From an uncultured Clostridia bacterium (lineage in GTDB: Bacteria > Bacillota > Clostridia > Oscillospirales > Ruminococcaceae), in contig CAMHBE010000077.1 of the NCBI GenBank assembly GCA_946183095.1, positions 1 through 7,710 of the forward strand: a DNA stretch of 7,710 nt, written 5' to 3'. The notes under the pieces are model-generated. The model worked only from the letters and a program-made list of their open reading frames with translations. It had not been told where the DNA came from and did not search any database. Position 1 is the stretch's first letter, and the number at the start of each line of letters is the position of its first letter. Of this stretch, positions 1-4,948 are shown one piece after another. The position numbers and the translations under genes were made by a program.

Positions 1-176
1 GCTTTTCCTGCATTTATGAAATTCTGCACCACATGGCTTTTTTCCGCACCTTCCGCTTTGTCATTGAGCACAGCGTACTGATACGGTATGACCGTTTCGC
101 TGACGAGTTTCTGATAGTTTCCGATGAAGCCGGCGGAGGTGTATGCGCCCTGAGGTGTCTGCTTCTGTATTTTCAT
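1..176 (-). CDS. GH127 (DUF1680) beta-L-arabinofuranosidase-type enzyme, N-terminal fragment
   Basis: Only the first 58 codons are present; the gene runs leftward off the window edge. The peptide begins MKIQKQTPQGAYTSAGFIG and continues with a VSETVIPYQYAVLND segment, then KSHVVQNFINAGK. This order (a strand leading into the first helix, 'VIPYQ..vLND', then '.SH...NF..AG') is what I recognise as the start of the GH127/DUF1680 family, whose characterised members (e.g. HypBA1 of Bifidobacterium longum) release beta-L-arabinofuranose in the cytoplasm. No signal peptide is seen, so a cytoplasmic location is likely. The ATG at 176 is preceded by AAAGAGG (194-188), a suitable ribosome site. The gene is divergent from the araC-type regulator and has its own promoter within 250-279. 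The catalytic glutamate and zinc-binding cysteines lie outside the window, so specificity (GH127 versus the related GH146) cannot be judged. Confidence 0.75.
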   Translation of the reverse strand, partial: MKIQKQTPQGAYTSAGFIGNYQKLVSETVIPYQYAVLNDKAEGAEKSHVVQNFINAGK

Positions 177-227
177 GATGTTTGTGACCTCTTTCCGGGG
201 GAGGTGCGGGATAATTTCCGCAGCCTA

Positions 228-257
228 TTGACAAATCCGTACATTTAGTATTATAAT
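228..257 (+). promoter_or_regulatory. Sigma-A promoter of the araC-type regulator gene
   Basis: TTGACA (228-233), an 18-bp spacer and TATAAT (252-257) form a near-perfect housekeeping promoter pointing at the regulator gene. The predicted transcription start is near 264. Its -10 lies within the 8-bp palindrome ATTATAAT (250-257), which also supplies the -10 of the leftward GH127 promoter, so RNA polymerase cannot occupy both at once. Confidence 0.75.
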
Positions 258-279
258 TTTATCAAGGCAGAAAAATCAA
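250..279 (-). promoter_or_regulatory. Leftward promoter of the GH127 gene
   Basis: Read on the minus strand, TTGATT (279-274), an 18-bp spacer and TATAAT (255-250) precede the GH127 start with a leader of about 67 nt. The -35 is imperfect and is directly joined to the proximal half-site of the operator at 274-312, as expected for an activator-dependent promoter. The layout copies the arabinanase promoter at 2952-2980. Confidence 0.65.
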
Positions 280-312
280 TGGATAATATTCTTGAAAACA
301 TGGAGGATAATC
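274..312 (-). promoter_or_regulatory. Putative AraC-type operator, copy A (GH127 / araC intergenic)
   Basis: On the minus strand this element has two direct half-sites ending in CCAT, at 303-300 and 282-279, exactly 21 bp (two helical turns) apart. The proximal half-site TTATCCATTGAT runs into the GH127 -35. Aligned with the element at 2919-2957 in the opposite orientation, 30 of 39 positions are identical, and 19 of 20 across 294-275. The site also lies downstream of the araC transcription start and covers the araC Shine-Dalgarno at 302-306. That the neighbouring AraC-family protein binds here is inferred. Confidence 0.7.
302..306 (+). promoter_or_regulatory. Ribosome binding site fixing the araC TTG start
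   Basis: GGAGG at 302-306 is followed by 6 nt and then TTG at 313. This favours 313 over the upstream in-frame TTG at 292, which has no purine-rich site before it. The ATG at 279 and the ATG at 300 are in a different reading frame that stops near position 383. The Shine-Dalgarno lies inside the distal half-site of operator A. Confidence 0.65.
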
Positions 313-1161
313 TTGAACGAGATAATTCTGAACACCGCCTGTCAGCCCATAGTTTCAGCCTGCGGATTTATAGCGGCATCTGAACCCTTCTATCATCTTG
401 ACAGGATAGCCGCATTCCACGTCATCCTGTATGTGACCGAGGGCACGCTGTACGTTACCGAGGACGACATAGACTACGCTGTGGGTGAGGGGGAGATGCT
501 CTTCCTGAAAAGCGGCGTACACCACCTCGGAAAGAGGGAGACTGCGCGCGGTACAAAGTGGTATTATGCGCATTTCAGGTTTGTAAGCTCTTCGGAGGAA
601 TGCGAACCTTTCCGCCCCGACGAGTCGTCGCTCGGACTGGATGAACCGCTGCTGCTGACGGAAGTGCTGCCGAAAAAACTGACGGGGCTAAGAAACAGCG
701 GCATCGAGAAGCGTTTCGCCGAGCTGTCTGATTACTGCCGTCTCGGTGATGCGTACAAGAGGATGCGGATAAACGGTATGTTCGGGTCGCTGCTGACGGA
801 TATCGCGCTTGCGAGATACATGGAAAAAAAGGAGCGCAGCCTGTCCGAACGTATATGCCTCTGGCTCGACCGTCACTGTGATGAACCTTTCCGCGCACCG
901 CGCCTTGAAGCGGAGTTCTACCTGAGCTATAAGCGCATGGCGGCGGTATTCAAGAAAGAGCAGGGCAGGACTATGCAGCAGTACCACTCCGAGCGCCGCA
1001 TGATACGGGCTTCATATCTGCTGCGTTCGACGCTAATGCCGATAAGCGAGATAGCCGACAGTCTGGGCTACGACGACCCACTGTATTTCAGCAAGTGCTT
1101 TCACTCGTTCTACGGTATGTCGCCGAGGAGCTACCGCCTTTCCGCACAGTCGGACTATTGA
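313..1161 (+). CDS. AraC-family transcriptional regulator
   Basis: The predicted protein has 282 residues when started at TTG 313. An N-terminal cupin-like sensing domain covers roughly residues 15-95 (alternating strands such as HVILYVTEGTLYV, then GEGEMLFLKSGVHH). A variable linker follows, then a C-terminal AraC/XylS DNA-binding domain at about 177-276. The domain contains both helix-turn-helix units: YLSYKRMAAVFKKEQG for the first, and ISEIADSLGY followed by YFSKCFHSFYGMSPRSYR for the second, which is the classic AraC signature. Length and domain order are typical of one-component sugar regulators. The gene is divergent from GH127 and sits ahead of two GH43 genes, so an arabinose or arabino-oligosaccharide ligand is likely but inferred. 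The paired half-sites at 274-312 and 2919-2957 are the best candidate operators. No convincing terminator follows the stop. Confidence 0.9.
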   Translation: MNEIILNTACQPIVSACGFIAASEPFYHLDRIAAFHVILYVTEGTLYVTEDDIDYAVGEGEMLFLKSGVHHLGKRETARGTKWYYAHFRFVSSSEECEPFRPDESSLGLDEPLLLTEVLPKKLTGLRNSGIEKRFAELSDYCRLGDAYKRMRINGMFGSLLTDIALARYMEKKERSLSERICLWLDRHCDEPFRAPRLEAEFYLSYKRMAAVFKKEQGRTMQQYHSERRMIRASYLLRSTLMPISEIADSLGYDDPLYFSKCFHSFYGMSPRSYRLSAQSDY

Positions 1162-1197
1162 TGCGCCGGACGGTCAAATATGGTATTCTGTCGCAGA

Positions 1198-1226
1198 TGT
1201 GAAAACAAAGTGTGCGTTTTGTGAAA
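1198..1226 (+). repeat. Direct repeat TGTGAAA, 22 bp apart, upstream of the first GH43 promoter
   Basis: TGTGAAA occurs at 1198-1204 and 1220-1226, ending 4 bp before the -35 at 1231. The extended copies read TGTGAAAAC and TGTGAAATAC. The spacing and position suit a two-half-site activator operator. The sequence differs from the CCAT half-sites at the other two promoters, so the binding protein is unknown and chance is possible. Confidence 0.35.
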
Positions 1227-1230
1227 TACG

Positions 1231-1259
1231 TTGACATTGCAAGCATAGAATGGTATAAT
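1231..1259 (+). promoter_or_regulatory. Consensus sigma-A promoter of the first GH43 gene
   Basis: TTGACA (1231-1236), a 17-bp spacer and TATAAT (1254-1259) match the housekeeping consensus perfectly in both boxes and in spacing. The predicted start is near 1266. Such a strong promoter would not need an activator, so control by repression is more likely here than at the arabinanase promoter. Confidence 0.85.
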
Positions 1260-1267
1260 AACTTTGG

Positions 1268-1283
1268 ATGTAATCGTTTTTAC
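1268..1283 (+). promoter_or_regulatory. cre-like (CcpA-type) site at the first GH43 transcription start
   Basis: ATGTAATCGTTTTTAC matches the Bacillus-type cre consensus WTGNAANCGNWNNCAW at all fixed and degenerate positions except the C at position 14 and the final W. It begins about 2 bp past the predicted transcription start, a usual place for catabolite-repression sites. CcpA binding is inferred. Confidence 0.4.
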
Positions 1284-1297
1284 GGAGGGCACATAAA

Positions 1298-2908
1298 ATG
1301 AAGAAAAAAACACTTACGCTCCTTTCGATAATGCTCACGGCGGCACTCTCGTCCTGCGGGGGAACTCCCGCCGCGACTGCGCAGATCTCACAGCAGAACG
1401 ATACGGAAGCTCCCGCGCAAACTGCCGTCTCCGACGATCCCGCAAATGCTCCCGTACCCGCGGAGATCGCAAAGTCCGCTTATGTGAACCCGTTCACCGG
1501 CTTCGACGATACCGGCGCGCTCACCTACGGCGGGGATCCTTCCGTGCTCGTTGACGGCGACACGCTGTATCTTTATGTGGGGCATGATACCTCGAAAAAC
1601 GATTCCTATGTTATGCCCGACTACCTGTGCTATTCAACGAAGGATATGCGCGAATGGAAGTATGAGGGCAGCGTTTTTGCAATGAAGGACGTGCCGTGGG
1701 CGGACGGAAATTCCGCATGGGCAGGGCAGGCCGCAAAGCACTTCGACGAGACTGCCGGAAAAGACAGGTATTACTTCTACTACTGCTCGTGGTGCAATAC
1801 CGACGGCGGTAAGCAGTCCATAGGCTGTGCGGTGTCGGACAGCCCGACAGGTCCTTTCGAGGATATCGGGGAGCCGCTGGTGAAAGGCTCTTTCACGACC
1901 GATGAAACTTCCGCGTGGAACGACATCGACCCGACGGTGTGGATAGAAAATGACGAAAACGGCGAGGAACACCGCTATCTTGCGTGGGGCAACTCAAAGC
2001 TATATATATGCGAACTGAACGCCGATATGACCTCGGTGAAGGACTACGACGGCGACGGTGAGATAAAGTTCGGGAAGGATATCCGCAAGAAGATGATGCC
2101 CGATCAGTACACCGAGGCTCCGTGGATATACCGCCGGAAGGATGCCGACGGAGTGCCTTACGGAGACTATTACCTGTTCTACGCCTACGGCTGGCGGGAA
2201 CAGATGGCGTATGCGACGGCGACCGATCTCATGGAGGGGAAGTTCTATTTTCAGGATGTGATAATGAAGCCGACTGCGACTTCCAACACCAACCACCCCG
2301 CAGTCGCGGATCTCCTCGGAAAGACATGGTTCATCTACCATAACGGTGCATTGCCCGGCGGCAGCGGTTTCCGCAGGTCGGTCTGCGCGGCTGAGGTGAA
2401 GTTCTATCCCGACGGCGCGGTGGAGTACATCGACGAGACGGCTTCGGGAGCTTTCGGGACAGTCTCGGAACTTACCGCGCTGAACGGTGAGAAACTGGAG
2501 CACGAGTGGTTCAACAACGCCCCCGGCGATGATATGTACCCCTACACCGATATGGAGCTCGGCAGCGGCCTTGCAAAGGCAAAGGATGATGACGCGCACT
2601 GGGTGATCGTGCAGGGGAAAGCCGACCCGTCCGACCCTTATGCCGTATCGGTGCAGTCGGACAACAAGCCGGGACTGTACATCACGGTGAGCGGCGGCAA
2701 AGCTGTGCTGTGTCAGGATCACAACGGGAAAATGGCTGAAGCACAAACGTTCCGCACCGTCGTCGGACTTGCGGGGGAGGGAGTTTCGTTTGAGGCGGTG
2801 ACGGCGCCGGGAAAATATCTCACCCTCTCCGGCGGGAAACTTACGCTCACAGGCGGTGAAGATGCGTCTGCTGCGAGCTTCACTGTCACCGAAGCGGACC
2901 GAACGTGA
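1298..2908 (+). CDS. Surface GH43 glycosidase lipoprotein (arabinofuranosidase/xylosidase type) with beta-trefoil-like C-terminus
   Basis: This 536-residue protein starts with a lipoprotein signal peptide: KKK, a hydrophobic stretch, and lipobox LSSC with the lipidated Cys at 20. A Ser/Thr/Ala-rich tether runs to about residue 60. The five-bladed GH43 domain spans about 62-380. Its likely catalytic triad is base Asp80 (GGDPS), pKa-modulating Asp211 (NDIDP) and acid Glu273 (YTEAPW). The FRRSV...FYPDG ending is common in GH43 enzymes annotated as arabinoxylan arabinofuranohydrolase or beta-xylosidase. Residues about 400-532 hold two similar segments 46 residues apart (PGLYITVSGGKAVL at 458 and PGKYLTLSGGKLTL at 504), suggesting a beta-trefoil sugar-binding module of CBM42/AbfB or ricin-like type. 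The start is supported by GGAGGG at 1284-1289, 8 nt upstream. The exact substrate cannot be read from the sequence. No terminator is visible before the next gene. Confidence 0.88.
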   Translation: MKKKTLTLLSIMLTAALSSCGGTPAATAQISQQNDTEAPAQTAVSDDPANAPVPAEIAKSAYVNPFTGFDDTGALTYGGDPSVLVDGDTLYLYVGHDTSKNDSYVMPDYLCYSTKDMREWKYEGSVFAMKDVPWADGNSAWAGQAAKHFDETAGKDRYYFYYCSWCNTDGGKQSIGCAVSDSPTGPFEDIGEPLVKGSFTTDETSAWNDIDPTVWIENDENGEEHRYLAWGNSKLYICELNADMTSVKDYDGDGEIKFGKDIRKKMMPDQYTEAPWIYRRKDADGVPYGDYYLFYAYGWREQMAYATATDLMEGKFYFQDVIMKPTATSNTNHPAVADLLGKTWFIYHNGALPGGSGFRRSVCAAEVKFYPDGAVEYIDETASGAFGTVSELTALNGEKLEHEWFNNAPGDDMYPYTDMELGSGLAKAKDDDAHWVIVQGKADPSDPYAVSVQSDNKPGLYITVSGGKAVLCQDHNGKMAEAQTFRTVVGLAGEGVSFEAVTAPGKYLTLSGGKLTLTGGEDASAASFTVTEADRT

Positions 2909-2918
2909 TCGCACACGG

Positions 2919-2957
2919 GATAATTTTCCATATAAACAAGAACATTATCCATTGATA
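2919..2957 (+). promoter_or_regulatory. Putative AraC-type operator, copy B (upstream of the arabinanase gene)
   Basis: Two direct half-sites, TAATTTTCCAT (2921-2931) and ACATTATCCAT (2942-2952), have CCAT motifs 21 bp apart. The proximal one runs into the -35 hexamer TTGATA. The element matches operator A (274-312, opposite strand) at 30 of 39 positions. Operator overlap with the -35 is the class II activation arrangement known for AraC-family proteins. It starts only 10 bp after the preceding GH43 stop codon. Confidence 0.7.
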
Positions 2958-2980
2958 AGTGTCGGTTACAATATTATAAT
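2952..2980 (+). promoter_or_regulatory. Promoter of the endo-arabinanase gene
   Basis: TTGATA (2952-2957), a 17-bp spacer and TATAAT (2975-2980) predict a start near 2987. The gene therefore has its own promoter rather than depending only on read-through from the upstream GH43 gene. The -35 is fused to the proximal half-site of operator B, consistent with activator control. Confidence 0.75.
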
Positions 2981-2983
2981 ACA

Positions 2984-2999
2984 TATAAAACGTTTTCAT
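2984..2999 (+). promoter_or_regulatory. cre-like palindrome at the arabinanase transcription start
   Basis: TATAAAACGTTTTCAT contains the perfect 10-bp palindrome AAAACGTTTT (2987-2996). It fits the cre consensus WTGNAANCGNWNNCAW except for the left TG, which reads AT. It covers the predicted transcription start, as does the comparable site at 1268-1283. Binding by CcpA or another LacI-family protein is inferred. Confidence 0.4.
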
Positions 3000-3012
3000 A
3001 TTATGTATCGTC

Positions 3013-3018
3013 AAGGAG
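3013..3018 (+). promoter_or_regulatory. Ribosome binding site deciding the arabinanase start
   Basis: AAGGAG at 3013-3018 gives a 7-nt spacer to ATG 3026. The in-frame ATG at 3020 would have a 1-nt spacer, too short for normal initiation. The choice removes only Met-Asp and leaves a cleaner signal peptide beginning MRSIVK. Confidence 0.75.
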
Positions 3019-3025
3019 CATGGAT

Positions 3026-4633
3026 ATGCGCAGTATCGTAAAAGTATTTGCAGCCGCTGCCGCCGCATCGGTGCTGGTAACGGCAGGATGCGCGGGAACG
3101 CCTGAACAGACCGCACAGACAACATTGCAGACGGAGGAGCAGGAAGCGGATATGAACAGAGATTACGATTTCAACGTGGATTACACCGGCATAAAGACCG
3201 GCAATGTTTCGTCCGGCGCGGCGGTGCATGACCCGTCCATACTGAAGGCGGGAGATACATATTACATTTACGGTTCGCACATGGCTGCGGCATCCTGCAC
3301 CGACCTCAAAACATGGAGATTTGTCTCGAACGGCTACCGCGCGAGCAACACCGTTTTCGGTCAGATCTACTCGGTGTATGATGAAGCGTTCGCGTATGCG
3401 GGCAGCCCGAAGAGCCTTATCCCCACGGACGACGCAGAACGCGGCGGCGAACACGTCTGGGCACCCGATGTCATCTACAACAAGGCTATGGGCAAGTATG
3501 TGATGTACTACTGCACCACATCGACGTGGAATGCCTCCAACCTCTGTTACGGCATATCCGATTCGCCCGAAGGTCCGTTTGAATGGCAGGGCGCGCTGAT
3601 ATATTCGGGCTACGACAAGGAAACCATAAAGGCGACGGATGTTCTCGACTATGTTGACGAGGACTTCGCCATGAAAACATATTTCAAGGGGAACAACTAC
3701 AGGTTCGAGGACTGGCCGAACGCTATCGACCCCGCGGTGTTCTATGACGCGGACGGGAAGATGTGGATGGTATACGGCTCGTGGAGCGGGGGCATATTCC
3801 TGTTACAGCTCGACGAAGCCACCGGAAAGGTCATACACCCGGAAGCCGATGCCGACAACGGCGTTGACGCGTACTACGGCAAGAAACTCGCGGGCGGCGG
3901 TCATATGTCGATGGAAGGACCGTATATCCTGTGGGACGAGCAGAGCGGGTACTACTACCTGTTCGTGTCCTACGGCGGGCTCAACCGCGAGGGCGGTTAT
4001 CAGATACGCGTTTACCGCAGCGACAAGCCGGACGGCGAATACACCGACATGAACGGCAAGCAGCTCGTCAAGGGGCTGAATCACGCCTACTTCGGACTTA
4101 AACTTTCCGGCAACTATATGCTGCCGAGCCTCGGCAAAGCCTACATGGCAACAGGTCACAACTCCGCGCTCGCGGACGATGACGGGAGAAAGTACATCGT
4201 ATATCACACGCGCTTCAACAACGGTTCCGAGGGACATTCCCCGCGCGTACATCAGTTCATCGTGAATGAGGACGGCTGGCCGTGTATGCTGCCGTATCAG
4301 ACGCAGGGTGAAAAGGTGTCCGACACGGGCTACAGCGTGGAAGAAGCCGCGGGAAGGTACTACTTTATAGATCAGGGCACCGCGATAGACGCTAAGATCG
4401 CCGAACCCGTGATACTCTACCTCAACAGCGACGGCACCGCAAAGACCGCCGATGCCGAGGGAACATGGGAGATGCGGGAAGGCACATACTATATGACGGT
4501 AACTCTCGGCGACAGAACGTACAACGGTGTGTTCTGCGCAATGGACGACGAGGCGGGAACTCCCGTCATGACGTTCTCCGCGGTCGGCTATAACGAGAGC
4601 GTCTGGGGCGTGAAGTATATTGAAGCAGAGTAA
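3026..4633 (+). CDS. Extracellular endo-1,5-alpha-L-arabinanase, GH43, Abn2-like lipoprotein
   Basis: The 535-residue product carries a lipoprotein signal peptide (VTAGC lipobox, Cys22) and a short Thr/Glu-rich tether. The GH43 propeller follows with base Asp69 (VHDPSI), pKa modulator Asp235 (NAIDPAV), acid Glu297 (MEGPY) and the conserved ATGHNS loop (His378), close to the metal-containing centre of arabinanases. The architecture, including GGGHMSMEGPYI and YYYLFVSYGG, resembles Bacillus subtilis Abn2 (YxiA). Residues about 435-533 match the lipocalin-like C-terminal domain of such arabinanases (GH43_C type). The expected product is arabino-oligosaccharides from alpha-1,5-arabinan at the cell surface. 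ATG 3026 is chosen over ATG 3020 because AAGGAG (3013-3018) lies 7 nt from 3026 but only 1 nt from 3020. The 3' end overlaps the next gene by 14 nt. Confidence 0.9.
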   Translation: MRSIVKVFAAAAAASVLVTAGCAGTPEQTAQTTLQTEEQEADMNRDYDFNVDYTGIKTGNVSSGAAVHDPSILKAGDTYYIYGSHMAAASCTDLKTWRFVSNGYRASNTVFGQIYSVYDEAFAYAGSPKSLIPTDDAERGGEHVWAPDVIYNKAMGKYVMYYCTTSTWNASNLCYGISDSPEGPFEWQGALIYSGYDKETIKATDVLDYVDEDFAMKTYFKGNNYRFEDWPNAIDPAVFYDADGKMWMVYGSWSGGIFLLQLDEATGKVIHPEADADNGVDAYYGKKLAGGGHMSMEGPYILWDEQSGYYYLFVSYGGLNREGGYQIRVYRSDKPDGEYTDMNGKQLVKGLNHAYFGLKLSGNYMLPSLGKAYMATGHNSALADDDGRKYIVYHTRFNNGSEGHSPRVHQFIVNEDGWPCMLPYQTQGEKVSDTGYSVEEAAGRYYFIDQGTAIDAKIAEPVILYLNSDGTAKTADAEGTWEMREGTYYMTVTLGDRTYNGVFCAMDDEAGTPVMTFSAVGYNESVWGVKYIEAE

Positions 4634-4919
4634 GAAACGACCCCCGAGAGAGGGTTTCAGGCGGCGGAAAAATTCATACTACGAGGGAATGACAAAGAAG
4701 CAGATAGCTCTCGATACCGCGAAAACGGCACTTCGCTGGCTGCTTATCACGGTGTTCCTGTTCGGGTACTGGATAGTGATGCTGCTGCTCATATCAATGG
4801 TGCTCGTCAACGTGTGGAAAGTCACGTTTACCGAGCTCATCATTTACGGGTGCATCCTCGGCGGCATCAGTTCAGCCGTTTACGCGGGGATGCTGGTACA
4901 CAGGAAATTCTATTATTAA
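4620..4919 (+). CDS. Small two-helix membrane protein of unknown function
   Basis: I do not recognise a family. The 99-residue product has a strongly basic N-terminus (Lys/Arg-rich over residues 2-17), then two hydrophobic segments at about 38-64 (LRWLLITVFLFGYWIVMLLL onward) and 72-93 (ELIIYGCILGGISSAVYAG onward), ending HRKFYY. The positive-inside rule puts both ends in the cytoplasm. The start is uncertain. TTG 4620 is the only usual start between the in-frame TGA at 4611 and ATG 4689, and it overlaps the arabinanase stop by 14 nt, suggesting translational coupling. ATG 4689 would give a 76-residue protein, but its GAGGG is only 1 nt away. It lies between the arabinanase and the solute-binding protein, apparently in one transcript, so a role linked to oligosaccharide uptake is possible but unproven. 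Confidence 0.7.
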   Translation: MKQSKKRPPREGFRRRKNSYYEGMTKKQIALDTAKTALRWLLITVFLFGYWIVMLLLISMVLVNVWKVTFTELIIYGCILGGISSAVYAGMLVHRKFYY

Positions 4920-4948
4920 GCTGTCCCTCTGCGGGCAAGGAGACGAAT

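Noticed and set aside
33..248. A 71-codon plus-strand open frame at the left edge
   Set aside because: It is antisense to the GH127 N-terminus and crosses the divergent promoter region. No domain or ribosome site is seen.
292..312. TTG at 292 as the araC-type start (7 residues longer)
   Set aside because: No ribosome site precedes it. GGAGG at 302-306 is ideally placed for the TTG at 313, and the extra residues add nothing to the cupin domain.
1202..1220. AAAAC...GTTTT inverted repeat after araC as a possible terminator
   Set aside because: The stem is 5 bp, AT-rich, with a 9-base loop and no following T-run in context. It is more likely part of the direct-repeat region upstream of the next promoter.
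1250..1259. ATGGTATAAT at the first GH43 promoter as a third copy of the shared operator
   Set aside because: It resembles ATGGATAAT but coincides with the -10 box and has no partner ATGG 21 bp to either side, so similarity to TATAAT explains it.
2000..2914. A 304-codon open frame on the minus strand opposite the first GH43 gene
   Set aside because: The translation is rich in Arg, His and Val with no recognisable domain. It lies wholly antisense to a clear GH43 enzyme and has no ribosome site. It is a by-product of codon bias on the coding strand.
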